Part shown: piece by piece, positions 1-9,900 of the stretch | Position numbering within the stretch: the first letter of the stretch is position 1 | Layout: each line of letters starts with the position of its first letter | Assembly (NCBI RefSeq): GCF_030317035.1 | Contig: NZ_JASZYK010000002.1 | Coordinates: 62,001 to 126,000, forward strand | Direction: 5' to 3' | Length of the DNA: 64,000 nt | Source of the DNA: Variovorax sp. J22G73 | GTDB taxonomy: Bacteria > Pseudomonadota > Gammaproteobacteria > Burkholderiales > Burkholderiaceae_C | Program-made: the position numbers and the translations under genes | The notes under the pieces: model-generated | The model's input: only the letters and a program-made list of their open reading frames with translations | The model's database searches: none | What the model was told of the DNA's origin: nothing

Positions 1-760
1 CTACGGCGGGCGAATCGCCGAGGTGCTGAACCACCCACGCTACCGCCTGCATGTGGTGACCTCGCGCGGGCGCCACATCCTCGGGCGCGAGGGCAGGGCG
101 CGCACGCCGGTGGGCTACCTGGGCGCCTTTGCCACCAACAGCCTGCACCGCAAGAGCCTGGGCGCGTGGCTGGAGCGCTGCGTGTTCTCCACGCCCGGCG
201 CGGCCTTGCCCTTCGGCACGCGCGACTTCCGCACGCGCCAGCACGCGCTGAGCGAGGCCAACTTCAACATGGTGCTGCAGGCGTCGTGCTCCATTCCGTT
301 CCTGCTGGCGGCGGTGCACGACATTCCGGGCGCGCCGCGCGGCGCCTACTGGGACGGCGGCATCACCGACTACCACCTGCACCTGGACTACCGGACTGTC
401 CATGACGACGCCGCTGACGGTGCCGGGAACGCTGCCGGAAATGCTGCCGACGAAGGCATCGTGCTGTACCCGCACTTCCAGCAGGCGGTGGTGCCGGGCT
501 GGCTGGACAAGGGCCTGCGCTGGCGCCACAAGGCGACGGGCTTCCTCGACCGCATGGTGGTGATCGCGCCCGACCCGGAGTGGGTGCGCTCGCTGCCCAA
601 CGGCAAGCTGCCCGACCGCAAGGACTTCATTCATTTCGCCAACGACGCGCAGGCGCGCATCGCGGCCTGGGGCAAGGCCACGCGCGAGGCGCAGCGGCTG
701 TCCGATGAGTTCGAGGGCTGGCTCGACAGGGGCGAGCCGACGGAGATGCGTTCGCTCTAG
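1..760 (+). CDS. Patatin-like phospholipase, C-terminal part (truncated by window edge)
   Basis: The reading frame is open from base 2, so the gene starts left of the window; the GTG at 23 is an internal valine. The C-terminal half of a patatin domain is visible: a WDGGITD segment near base 350 carries the DG[G/A] motif that supplies the catalytic Asp of the Ser-Asp dyad. The GXSXG serine must lie upstream, outside the window. Patatin-like enzymes hydrolyse acyl esters of lipids, usually in the cytoplasm or at the inner membrane. An insertion of about 20 residues rich in Asp, Ala and Gly follows the motif. The stop overlaps the stop of the convergent LysR gene by 4 bases. Substrate cannot be told. 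Confidence 0.8.
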   Translation, partial: YGGRIAEVLNHPRYRLHVVTSRGRHILGREGRARTPVGYLGAFATNSLHRKSLGAWLERCVFSTPGAALPFGTRDFRTRQHALSEANFNMVLQASCSIPFLLAAVHDIPGAPRGAYWDGGITDYHLHLDYRTVHDDAADGAGNAAGNAADEGIVLYPHFQQAVVPGWLDKGLRWRHKATGFLDRMVVIAPDPEWVRSLPNGKLPDRKDFIHFANDAQARIAAWGKATREAQRLSDEFEGWLDRGEPTEMRSL

Positions 761-1764
761 GCCCTGGGCCCGGCTTTCCGAAGCCGGGGCGACCTTGGCG
801 ACTTCGGCGACCGGGAAGGCGTAGCAGGCGCCGCACAACGTTCGGCGTGCGCCTCGAAATTGCGCCGCACCATCTCCACCAGCACATCGGCCAACGGCGG
901 CAACCGCTTGCCGGCCAGCCGCACGATGCCGAAGCGGCCCGTGCCGGCGAAGGGCGGCGCGAGCGGGATCTCCTTCAGGCCGTGCGCGCGCGGTGTGTTC
1001 TCGACCACCGGGCGGCTCGCCACCAGCACCACGTCGCTGGCTTCGGTGGCCGGCACCAGGTCGTCGAAGCTGTCGCTCTCCATCACCAGCCGGCGCGCGA
1101 AGCCCTCGTGCGTGCCCAGTTCGCGCTGCATCGACGCCAGCGCGAAGGTCGACAGCCGGGTGCTCGCGAACTGGAACGTCGCCAGTTCGGCGCGCGACAC
1201 GGGCCGCCCCGTCAGCAAGGGATGGCCCTTGCGGCAGAACAGCGCCACGGGCCACTGCGGCAGCGGCTCGATGTGGAGCCGGCTGCGGTCTTCCAGCGCA
1301 TCGAGCGGGGCGATGTCGGCGCAGAAGATGTCGATCTCGTCGTCGTACAGCATCTGCAGCAGCGTGTCGCTGGCGCCGCGCTTCACCGCCACGTAGCTGC
1401 CCTGCGGCAGCCCGCTGGTGGCCGTGAGCATCTGCGCCGCCAGCAGCACGGCGGGCGTGGCGCCCAGCCCGAAGGCCACGCTGCCGTAGCCGCCCGTGGC
1501 GAGCAGCTGCAGCTCGTTGCGCATCTGCGCCGCCTCGAACAGGATGCGGCGCGCCCGCTCGACCACCACCGCGCCGAAGGGCGTGACCTCCACATGCCGC
1601 GCGTCGCGCACGAACAGCTGCACGCCCAGCGTTTCTTCCAGCGACTGCAGGCTGCGCGACAGCGCCGGCTGGCTCAGGTGCACGCGGGCGCAGGCGCGGC
1701 CGAAGTGCAGCGTCTCGGCGAGCGCGACCACGTGTTCGAGTTTTCGCAGGTCGGGAAGGTGCAT
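757..1764 (-). CDS. LysR-family transcriptional regulator
   Basis: A 335-residue protein with an N-terminal winged helix-turn-helix (about residues 3-62; RACARVHLSQPALSRSLQ is the typical recognition region) and a LysR substrate-binding domain (about 90-300), so a ligand-responsive DNA-binding protein. It is divergent from the MHS transporter and deacylase genes, which makes those its likely targets. Three in-frame ATGs are possible (1821, 1779, 1764); I chose 1764 because LysR proteins normally have only a few residues before the helix-turn-helix. No good ribosome-binding site separates them. The last 25 residues are a Ser/Pro/Arg/Lys-rich tail that runs into the convergent patatin gene. Confidence 0.9.
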   Translation of the reverse strand: MHLPDLRKLEHVVALAETLHFGRACARVHLSQPALSRSLQSLEETLGVQLFVRDARHVEVTPFGAVVVERARRILFEAAQMRNELQLLATGGYGSVAFGLGATPAVLLAAQMLTATSGLPQGSYVAVKRGASDTLLQMLYDDEIDIFCADIAPLDALEDRSRLHIEPLPQWPVALFCRKGHPLLTGRPVSRAELATFQFASTRLSTFALASMQRELGTHEGFARRLVMESDSFDDLVPATEASDVVLVASRPVVENTPRAHGLKEIPLAPPFAGTGRFGIVRLAGKRLPPLADVLVEMVRRNFEAHAERCAAPATPSRSPKSPRSPRLRKAGPRA

Positions 1765-1829
1765 GGGAGGAAGGTGCATGGGGGACGGCGGGGTGCGCTC
1801 CGAACGATGCGCATTCTGCATCCTCGAAC

Positions 1830-1847
1830 GCCAAATATCTCATTGGC
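1830..1847. promoter_or_regulatory. Candidate LysR operator in divergent promoter region
   Basis: Between the LysR gene and the MHS transporter lies GCCAA-N8-TTGGC, a perfect 5-base dyad with an A/T-rich centre (AATATCTCATT). LysR proteins often bind interrupted dyads in such divergent regions. A near-direct repeat (GCATTCT at 1811 and 1850) flanks it. No promoter hexamers could be assigned with confidence. Confidence 0.4.
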
Positions 1848-1906
1848 CTGCATTCTTGATGCCACCTAGCATCCGCGGCATTCACAGCTCCAAGAACGAC
1901 GAGACC

Positions 1907-3238
1907 ATGGACACCGCAACGCAACGCACCCCCAAAACCCCCGGCGGCGGCCGGCGCCAGCCGATGCGCGCCGCGCTCGGCGCCTTCGTCGGCACCGCCA
2001 TCGAGTGGTACGACTTCTACATCTTCGCGACCGCCGCCTCACTGGTGTTCGCCACGCTGTTCTTCCCGCAGGGCGACCCCTTCCTGGCCACGCTGAGCGC
2101 GCTGGGCACGTTCGCGGTGGGCTTCTTCGCGCGGCCCGTGGGCGCGGTCATCTTCGGCTCCATCGGCGACCGGCTCGGGCGCAAGCGCGGGCTGGTCATC
2201 ACGCTGCTGATGATGGGCGGCTCCACCTTCGCCATCGGCCTGCTGCCCACCTACGAGAGCATCGGCCTGGTGGCGCCGCTGATGCTGGTGCTGCTGCGCA
2301 TCTTCCAGGGCATTGCGGTGGGCGGCGAGTGGGGCGGGGCGGTGCTGCTGGCCGGCGAGCACGGCGACGCGAAGCGCAAGACCTTCTCGGCCTCGTTCGC
2401 GCAGCTGGGCAGCCCGGCCGGAATGATCCTGTCGATCCTCGCGTTCCGCGCGGTGTCCTCGCTGGACACCGCGCAGCTCATGGCCTGGGGCTGGCGCCTG
2501 CCGTTCCTGGCCAGCGCGCTGCTGATGATCGTGGGCATGCTCATTCGCCACGGGGTCGACGAGACGCCCGACTTCGCCAAGGCTTCGAGCCGCGCGCGCC
2601 TGCAGCGCGCACCGGCGCTGGAGGTGGTGCGCAGCATGCCGCGCCTGCTGCTGCTGGTGGCCGGGGCCAACGCCATCGGCATTGCGGCGGTGTACTTCCT
2701 GGTGGTCTTCATGATCACTTACACCACGCACTACCTCTCGGTGCCGCGCACCGTGATCCTCGACTGCCTGTTCTGGTCGACCGTGCTGCAGCTGTGCATC
2801 CAGCCCATCGGCGCGTGGATTGCCGACAAGGTGGGCGTGGGCCGCTTCGTGCTCACGATGAGCTGCGCCACCATCGTCACGCCGTTCCTGCTCTACCCGC
2901 TGGTGAACGTGGGCACGCCAAGCGCCATCCTGGCCGGGCTGTGCATTGCCACGCTGTTCGGCGGCTGCTTCTACGCGGCCATCGCGGGCTTCTCGGCCTC
3001 GTTCTTTCCGCCGGAGGTGCGCTACTCGGCCATTTCCATCGCCTACCAGGGCTGCGGCGCCATCGCGGGCGGGCTGACGCCGCTGCTGGGCACGGTGCTC
3101 GCCGAGCGTTTTCCGGGCAACTGGGTGCCGCTGGCGCTGGCGTACGCGGGCATCGCCACCTTGTCGAGCGTGTGCATCGCGCTGCTGATCCGGCGTTCGG
3201 CAAGCGCCACCGCGCCCGCCGCCCAAGCCCTTGCCTGA
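1907..3238 (+). CDS. MFS transporter, metabolite:H+ symporter (MHS) family
   Basis: A 443-residue inner-membrane protein with about 12 membrane segments. The EWYDFYIF segment at the start of the first helix, the loop 2-3 motif GSIGDRLGRKRG, and the repeat of that motif (IADKVGVGRF) between helices 8 and 9 are typical of the MHS family (relatives of ShiA, KgtP and ProP), which import organic acids or zwitterions with protons. The frame is open far upstream (to 1496), but the ATG at 1907 gives the family's usual short cytoplasmic N-terminus. It is followed 42 bases later by a deacylase, suggesting uptake and cleavage of one substrate under LysR control. The substrate is unknown. Confidence 0.9.
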   Translation: MDTATQRTPKTPGGGRRQPMRAALGAFVGTAIEWYDFYIFATAASLVFATLFFPQGDPFLATLSALGTFAVGFFARPVGAVIFGSIGDRLGRKRGLVITLLMMGGSTFAIGLLPTYESIGLVAPLMLVLLRIFQGIAVGGEWGGAVLLAGEHGDAKRKTFSASFAQLGSPAGMILSILAFRAVSSLDTAQLMAWGWRLPFLASALLMIVGMLIRHGVDETPDFAKASSRARLQRAPALEVVRSMPRLLLLVAGANAIGIAAVYFLVVFMITYTTHYLSVPRTVILDCLFWSTVLQLCIQPIGAWIADKVGVGRFVLTMSCATIVTPFLLYPLVNVGTPSAILAGLCIATLFGGCFYAAIAGFSASFFPPEVRYSAISIAYQGCGAIAGGLTPLLGTVLAERFPGNWVPLALAYAGIATLSSVCIALLIRRSASATAPAAQALA

Positions 3239-3280
3239 GCCGTCTTCACCTGTTCCACACGACCTCCATACGACCGCCTC

Positions 3281-4573
3281 ATGACCTCCACAGAAACCCT
3301 CATCGACCTCCCATCCCTGGCCGCCGCCGTGCGCGAACGGCGCGACGCGCACGTGCGCATGCTGTGCGACCTGGTGGCCTTTCCCTCGCTGCTCGGGCAG
3401 GAGGGCGACGCCCAGCGCTACATGGCGCAGACCTTCGAGCGCATGGCGCTGCAGGTCGACGAGTTCGAGATCGACGATGCCGCCCTGCGCGCCCACCCCG
3501 GCTACTCGCCCTCGTTGATGTCCTACGCCGGTCGGCCCAACGTGGTCGGCATCCACACGCCGCGCGGCGCGGCCACGGGGCGCTCGCTGATCCTCAACGG
3601 CCACATCGACGTGGTGCCGGTCGGCGACGAGCGGCTGTGGAGCCACCCGCCGTTCTCGCCCGTGGTGCGCGACGGGCGCGTGTACGGCCGCGGCAGCGCG
3701 GACATGAAGGCGGGCATCGTCTCGTACACCCTGGCCATGCAGACGCTGGCCGAGCTGGGTTTCGAGCCCGCGGCGTCGGTGTTCCTGCAGTCGGTGGTGG
3801 AAGAGGAATGCACCGGCAACGGCGCGCTCGGCTGCCTGGTGCGCGGCTACCGCGCCGACGCGGCCATCATCCCCGAGCCCACGCCCGGCATCATGGACGC
3901 GCAGCTCGGCGTCATGTGGCTCACGCTGCAGGTGCAGGGCATGCCGGTGCACGCGGCCTATGCGTCCGAAGGCTCCAGCGCCATCGACTTCGCCCAGCAC
4001 ATGTTCGATGCCCTGCGCCGCCTGGCCGACCAGTGGAACCACGCGGGCTGCCGCCATGCGCGCTACGTGGACCATGCGAAGCCGATCAACTTCAACCTCG
4101 GCAAGCTGCAGGGCGGGGAGTGGGCTTCTTCGGTGCCCACGCAGTGCGAGGCGCAGATCCGCGTCAGCTACTACCCGGGCGTGACCGCCGACGACGCGCT
4201 CGCCATGATCCGCGCCGCGCTGGCCGAGGCCTTCGAGGCGCACTCCAACAAGCAGGCCTTCCACTGGACGATAGAGAACACGGGCGGCTTCCGCGCCGAC
4301 GGCTTCGTGCTCGACACGCAGATGCCGCTCATTCGCACGCTCTCGCAGTGCCACGCCGACCTGCACCACCGCGGGCCCGACATGGTCGCCTTCACCGGCA
4401 CGACGGACGCGAAATTCTTCAACCTCTATGGAAAGACGCCGGCCGTGTGCTACGGCGCGGCGGGCACGTCGATCCACGGCATCGACGAGTCGGTGGCCAT
4501 CGACGACATGCTGGACACGACCACCGTCATCGCCTGGTTCATCGCGCGCTGGTGCGGCCTGAACGCGATTTAA
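3281..4573 (+). CDS. ArgE/DapE-type M20 family deacylase
   Basis: A 430-residue zinc hydrolase of the M20 clan. Metal-site motifs in order: NGHIDVVP (His and general Asp), GRGSADMKAG (bridging Asp), VEEECTGNG (catalytic Glu and metal Glu), PEPTPG, and a C-terminal SIHGIDES with the last His ligand. The dimerisation domain sits between about residues 205 and 320. Family members remove the acyl group from N-acyl amino acids or succinyl-diaminopimelate analogues in the cytoplasm. The pairing with the upstream MHS transporter suggests catabolism of an imported N-acylated compound rather than arginine or lysine biosynthesis; this is inference. Confidence 0.88.
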   Translation: MTSTETLIDLPSLAAAVRERRDAHVRMLCDLVAFPSLLGQEGDAQRYMAQTFERMALQVDEFEIDDAALRAHPGYSPSLMSYAGRPNVVGIHTPRGAATGRSLILNGHIDVVPVGDERLWSHPPFSPVVRDGRVYGRGSADMKAGIVSYTLAMQTLAELGFEPAASVFLQSVVEEECTGNGALGCLVRGYRADAAIIPEPTPGIMDAQLGVMWLTLQVQGMPVHAAYASEGSSAIDFAQHMFDALRRLADQWNHAGCRHARYVDHAKPINFNLGKLQGGEWASSVPTQCEAQIRVSYYPGVTADDALAMIRAALAEAFEAHSNKQAFHWTIENTGGFRADGFVLDTQMPLIRTLSQCHADLHHRGPDMVAFTGTTDAKFFNLYGKTPAVCYGAAGTSIHGIDESVAIDDMLDTTTVIAWFIARWCGLNAI

Positions 4574-4585
4574 ATCGGGCCGGGT

Positions 4586-4987
4586 TCAGCGCCGCGCCTT
4601 GTCGGCGTGCTGCGCCGGCGTCATCAGCGGCGCGCCGCAGTCGAGCACGTTGACATACACCGTGTCCCCCACATGCAGCACGCCGCCCTCGGGCAGCCGG
4701 CCTGTGCCGAGCGAGCGCGAGTGCACGCCGCCCGCGCGGTAGCGCACGAGGGCGTAGCGCGCCGAGGGCCCGCCGTCGGCGCCGCAGTCCTGGTCGGCCA
4801 AGGCGGCCAGCTCGCCGGCATTGCCGAGGCGCACCACCTGCGCCGCATGCCAGCCAATGTCGATACTGGTACGGGTATCGGTGGCCGCGGGCCGGCCGTT
4901 GGAATGCGCGTCGAGCGCCGTGCAACCGCCCAGCGCCACGGCCAGGGCCGATGCCCACAGCAACCCGGCACGGCCGGCGGTGGTCAC
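4586..4987 (-). CDS. Small putative lipoprotein, unknown function
   Basis: A 133-residue protein with a signal sequence ending in a lipobox (VALGGC), so probably anchored in the membrane facing the periplasm. I do not recognise the mature domain; it has three cysteines after the lipid-modified one and a GDTVYVNVLDCG stretch. The GTG start at 4987 overlaps the stop of the upstream ridA-like gene (GTGA), so it is translationally coupled and the last gene of the efflux operon. A role with the pump is only suggested by position. Confidence 0.7.
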   Translation of the reverse strand: MTTAGRAGLLWASALAVALGGCTALDAHSNGRPAATDTRTSIDIGWHAAQVVRLGNAGELAALADQDCGADGGPSARYALVRYRAGGVHSRSLGTGRLPEGGVLHVGDTVYVNVLDCGAPLMTPAQHADKARR

Positions 4988-5355
4988 GGCTTCACCCCCA
5001 CGGCCGCGGTGGCCTGGATCTCGACGCGGTATTCCGAGTCGATCAGCTTCGCGCCCACCGTGGCGCGCGCGGGCGTGTGGCCCTGCGGCACCCACTCGTC
5101 CCACACCGAGTTCATGGCGGCGTAGTCGCCCACGGTGCGCAGGTAGATGGTCACGCTCACCAGGTCCTGCTTGGTGGCGCCCTGGGTGGCGAGCATGTCG
5201 TCGATGTGGTGGAGGATCTCGCGCGTCTGCCCGGTGATGTCGAGCGACGGGTTCTCCGCCACCTGGCCCGACAGGTACAGCAGGCGGGCGCTGCCCAGGT
5301 CGACGGTCACCATCTCGCTGAAGCGGGGGCCCATCTCGTGGCGAATGAGGTTCAT
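4984..5355 (-). CDS. RidA family protein (reactive intermediate deaminase-like)
   Basis: A 123-residue protein of the RidA/YjgF/Rid family. The segment LLYLSGQVAENP near residue 25 and the C-terminal PARATVGAKLIDSEYRVEIQA match the trimer-interface active site, including the Arg (PAR) and the terminal Glu (VEIQA) used by RidA to hydrolyse enamine/imine intermediates. The ATG overlaps the stop of the outer-membrane channel gene (ATGA). Placing RidA directly behind an RND efflux operon is unusual; whether the two functions are related is unknown. Confidence 0.88.
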   Translation of the reverse strand: MNLIRHEMGPRFSEMVTVDLGSARLLYLSGQVAENPSLDITGQTREILHHIDDMLATQGATKQDLVSVTIYLRTVGDYAAMNSVWDEWVPQGHTPARATVGAKLIDSEYRVEIQATAAVGVKP

Positions 5356-6890
5356 GGCTGTGCGGGCTTTTGTGTGGTGTTTGCGGAAGATGAATCGGCG
5401 AGCTGCGCGGGCGGTGCGTTCCACCAGCCGCCGCCCAGCGCCTGGAAGAGGGCGGCCGCGTCGGTCAGCCGCAGCGCGCGCGCCTGCACCAGGTTGAGCT
5501 GCGCCTGCTGTTGCGCCTGCTGCGCCACGCGCAGCGAAAGCGCGCTGGCATCGCCAAGCCGCACCTGCGTACGCGTGCGCGCCAGGCTTTGCGAGGCGGT
5601 GCGCTCGGCCTTCAGCGCGGCCTGCAGGGTGCGCGTGTCGGCGTCGATGGCCTCCAGCGTGTTGGCCACGTCCCGGAAGGCGCCGAGCACGGTGGCGCGG
5701 TACTGCGCGGCGGCCTGGTCGAAGGCGGCGCGGGCGGCGGCCTCCTTGTGCCTGAGCGCGCCGCCGTCGAACACGGGTTGCGTCACGCTGGCCGCCAGCG
5801 TCCAGAACAGCGACGACGACTTGAAGAGCTGCGACAGCGTGTACGCCGACGAGCCGTAGTTCACGCCCAGCGTCACGTTGGGCAGCCGGGCCGCCACGGC
5901 CACGCCGATGGCCGCGCTCGCGGCCTGCAGCTGCGCCTCGGCGGCACGCACGTCGGGGCGGTGCTCGACCAGCGTGGAGGGCAGCGTCAGCGGCAGCTCG
6001 GTGGGCAGTTGCAACGCATCGAGGTCGAACTGCGCGGCCACGCCTTCGCTCGGGTAGCGCCCGGCCAGCGTGGCGAGCAGGTTGCGCTGCTGGGCCAGTT
6101 GCTTGTCCAGCGGTGGCAGCGTGGCCTCGGTGGCGGCCAGCGAGGCCTCTTGCGCGTCGACGTCGGCCAGCGCCACCTGCCCGAGCTGTTGCTGTTTGCG
6201 GTAAGCCTGCAGCACCTCTTTCTGGTCCGCGACGATGGCCTGCGTGGCGCGCTGCTGCGCGCGCAGCGAGGCCTCGGTGATGGCCGCGGCCACCACGTTG
6301 CTGCTCAGCGAGAGCTTGGCGGCCACCGACTGGAAGCGTTGCTGCTCGGTCTGCGCCTGGGCGCTTTCCACCTGCCGGCGTGTGCCGCCGAACACGTCGG
6401 GCGCGTACGACACGGTCACCTGCGCGGTGTGCAGCGTGTACAGGTTGGCGTTCGACGCCACCGGGCTGGCCACGGCGTCGGCCACGCGTTGCCGCGTGGG
6501 CGAGTAGCCCACGCCCACGCTGGGCCAGAAGGCGGCGCGGTCGGCCGCCTCGTTCTCCTGTGCCACGCGCAGGGCAGCGTCGGCGGCCTCGATGTTCGGG
6601 TTGCCCGCCAGGCTTTGGACGACCAGCGCGTTCAGCGGCTCCGAGCGAAAGGCTTGCCACCATTGCGCGGACACGTCGAGCTCCGGCGACAGGCGGGACA
6701 AGGGCACGCCCTCGGCCTGCGCCGGGTCTGTCGAAGCGGGCGCAGGCGTGGCCGTGTAGCTCGCGGGCAGCTTCAACGGCGGGCGTACATAGTCGGGCCC
6801 GACCGCGCAGCCGCCCAGCGCCGCAATGCTGGTCATGGCCGTGGCCGCCAGCAGCAGGCCTGCGGGCGTTGCAAGGCGTGTGTTCTTCAT
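5352..6890 (-). CDS. RND efflux outer-membrane lipoprotein (NodT/OprM type)
   Basis: A 512-residue outer-membrane factor. The start at 6890 (MKNTRLATPAG) gives a signal peptide ending in the lipobox ALGGC, with GGAG 9 bases upstream; the longer frame from 6935 would add 15 residues of no signal character. Two tandem OEP repeats (about 80-260 and 290-490) form the trimeric channel that receives substrate from the RND pump and adaptor. VGPDYVRPPL after the lipid Cys is the usual start of the mature protein. It lies 19 bases after the RND pump stop in the same operon. Confidence 0.9.
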   Translation of the reverse strand: MKNTRLATPAGLLLAATAMTSIAALGGCAVGPDYVRPPLKLPASYTATPAPASTDPAQAEGVPLSRLSPELDVSAQWWQAFRSEPLNALVVQSLAGNPNIEAADAALRVAQENEAADRAAFWPSVGVGYSPTRQRVADAVASPVASNANLYTLHTAQVTVSYAPDVFGGTRRQVESAQAQTEQQRFQSVAAKLSLSSNVVAAAITEASLRAQQRATQAIVADQKEVLQAYRKQQQLGQVALADVDAQEASLAATEATLPPLDKQLAQQRNLLATLAGRYPSEGVAAQFDLDALQLPTELPLTLPSTLVEHRPDVRAAEAQLQAASAAIGVAVAARLPNVTLGVNYGSSAYTLSQLFKSSSLFWTLAASVTQPVFDGGALRHKEAAARAAFDQAAAQYRATVLGAFRDVANTLEAIDADTRTLQAALKAERTASQSLARTRTQVRLGDASALSLRVAQQAQQQAQLNLVQARALRLTDAAALFQALGGGWWNAPPAQLADSSSANTTQKPAQP

Positions 6891-6909
6891 GTGGTTGTCT
6901 CCAGCGTTC

Positions 6910-9900
6910 TCACCGGTCGCGCCGGGAGCGCGCACCCCAGCCCTTGCGCTCGAAGAAGCGTTCGAGCGCGAAATACAGCGTCGGCAGGATGAACAGCGTC
7001 AGCAGCGTCGACACCACCAGCCCGCCCACCACCACCGTCGCCAGCCCGCGCTGCACGTCGGTGCCCACGCCGGTGGCCAGCGCGGCCGGCAGCATGCCGA
7101 CCGAGGCCACGGTGGCCGTCATCAGCACCGGGCGCAGCCGCTCGGCCGCGCCTTCGAGCACCGACTCCTGCAGCGCCAGCCCTTCGCCGCGCACGCGGCG
7201 GAAGTTCGCGACCATGATGATCCCGTTCTGTATCGATACGCCGAACAGCGCGATGAAGCCCACGGCCGTGGCCACGTTCAGCGTTTCGCCCGCCACGTGC
7301 ACCGCGATGAGCCCGCCCAGCGTGGCCATCGGCACCACGCCCAGGATGAGCGCCACCTGCCGGATCTTGCCGAACTGGAAGAACAGCAGCACCGCCATGA
7401 TGCTCACCACGATCGCCAGCGAAATGCCCAGGCGCGACTGCGCGCGCTGCTGGTTCTCGAACTGGCCGGCCCACTGCAGGCGGAATTTCGCGGGGTCGAA
7501 CTTCACTTCCTTGGCGATGCGTTCTCGCGCCTCGTCGAGGTAGGAGGCCAGGTCGCGGTCGCGGTTGTCCACCCGCACGGTGATCTGCCGCTCGTTCATC
7601 TCGTGCGAGATGGTGCTTTCGCCGGTCTGCAGCCGGATGTCGGCCACCTGCGAGAGCGGCACCTTCGCGCCGCTGGAGCTGTTGAGCAGCAGCGCGCCGA
7701 TGGCCTCGGTGTTGCCCTTGGCGCTCTTGGGCATCTTCACCGACACGTTGTAGGTGCGGTTGCCCGCGTACACCGTGATCACCGGCGCACCGCCGATGCC
7801 GGTCTGGATCAGGTTGGCCACGTCGTTCGCGTTCACCCCGAAGCGCGCCGCCGCCTCGCGGTTCAGCTCGATCACCACCTGCGGAATCGGCGGCTCCTGG
7901 AAGAGCGATGCCGAGGCCGTGCCGCGCACCGTGCCCAGCAGCTCGACGATCTGGTTGCCGATGCGCCGGCTCTCCTTCAGGTCGTCGCCGTAGATGCGCA
8001 GCACCAGCGGGCTGTGCGCGCCGCCCACGGCGTCGTTCACGCCGTCGATGATCGGCTGGCTGATGCCCACGTCGAAGCCCGGCATCTTCGCGAAGCGCTC
8101 GGTGAGCGTGCGCACGAACGCCGCCTTGTTCACGCCCGCCGGCCACTCGCTGTAGGGCTTCAGGCCCACGGGCACTTCCATGTGCGAAGGGGTCCAGGGG
8201 TCGGTGCCGTCGTCGTTGCGGCCCAGTTGCGTGACCACGTACGACACCTCGGGGTACTCGAGCAGCACGTGGCGCATTTCGGTCGCCATCTCGCTGGCCT
8301 TGTCCAGCGACAGGCCCGAGGGAAGCTGCACCTGCAGCCACAGCGCGCCTTCGTCGATGTCGGGCAGGAATTCGCGTCCCGCCGTGGCGCCCAGCACCAC
8401 CACCGCGGCGAGCGCCAGCGCGCTCAGGCCGTAGGCAATGGCGGGCACGTCGAGCAGCCTGGTCAGCACGCGGCGGTAGGCGCGCGTGAGCCACTCCAGC
8501 GGCTTGTTCACGAAGGGCTTGCTCGGCTTGCGCAGCGCCACGTAGGCCAGGCTCGGAATGAGCGTGAGCGCGCAGAGCAGGGCGCCCACCAGCGCATAGC
8601 CCACGGTGAACGCCATCGGCTTGAACAGCTTGCCCTCCGCGCGCTCGAAGGCAAAGAGCGGAAAGTACGCCGTGATGATGATCAGCGTGGCGAAGAAGAT
8701 CGGCCCCGACACATGGCTCACCGTCTCCAGGATGTTGCCTTCGGTGAGCGTGGCGTTCGGCTCTTCTTCGCGCCGGCGAAGAATGGCCTCCATCACCACG
8801 ATGGCCCCGTCCACGATGATGCCGAAGTCGATCGCGCCCAGCGAGAACAGGTTGGCCGGCATGCGCGTGAAGTGCATCACGATGAACACCGTGACCAGCG
8901 ACATCGGAATGGCCACCGCGGCCACCACCGCGCTGCGCGGGCTGCCCAGGAAAAGAATGAGCACGAAGCACACCAGCGCCATGCCCTCGAGCACCGTGTG
9001 CGTCACCTTGTCGACCGTGAGCTTCACCAGGTCGTCGCGGTCGATGTAGGGCACGATCTTCACGCCCATGGGCGCGAGCTCGGCCTGCAGCTCGTCGATT
9101 TTCTTGTGCACGCCTTCGAGTACGCGCGAGGGGTTCTCGTATTTCAGCATCAGCACGATGCCTTCGATGGTGTCGGGGTTGGTGTCCTTGCCCAGGATGC
9201 CGCCGCGCTCCTGGTGGCCGAACTGCAGCCGCCCCAGGTCGCGCACCAGCACCGGCGAGCCGCCGTTCTGCGCCACCACCACCGTGCCCAGGTCGTCCAG
9301 CGTGTGGATCTGCCCGATGCCGCGCACCACGTAGCTCTGGTCGCCGCGCGCGATGCGCCCGCCGCCCGCGTTGGCGCTGTTGTTGTTGATGGCCGTGACC
9401 ACGTCGTTCAGCACCAGCCCGTAGGTCTGCAGCCGCGCCGGGTCCAGCTCCAGCTGAAACTCCTTGGTGAAGCCGCCGAAGTTGTTGATGTCGACCACGC
9501 CCGCCACCTGCTTGAGCGCGGGAATCACCTTCCAGCGTTGCAGCTCCGACAGCTCCATCAGGTTCTTTGTGTCCGATTCGAGCGTGTAGCGGTAGATTTC
9601 GCCCGCCGGCCCCGCGACCGGCCCCAGGCCGGGCTGCGCCCCCGAGGGCAGCGTGACCTGTCCGATGCGCTCCGTGACGCGCTGGCGCGCGAAGTAGTCG
9701 TCGGTACCGTCCTTGAAACTCAGGTTGATCAGCGACAGCCCGAAGGTGCTGCTCGAGCGGATCGAGGCCAGCCCGGGCGTGTTGCTGAGCGCGCGCTCCA
9801 GCGGCGTGGTGATCTGCTGCTCGATTTCTTCGGCGGCCAGGCCGTTGACCTGCGTGGTGACCTGCACCGTGACGTCGCCAAGGTCGGGGTAGGCCTCGAC

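Noticed and set aside
2039..4477. 812-codon minus-strand frame over the transporter and deacylase
   Set aside because: Antisense to two genes with clear family motifs; composition typical of GC-rich shadows.
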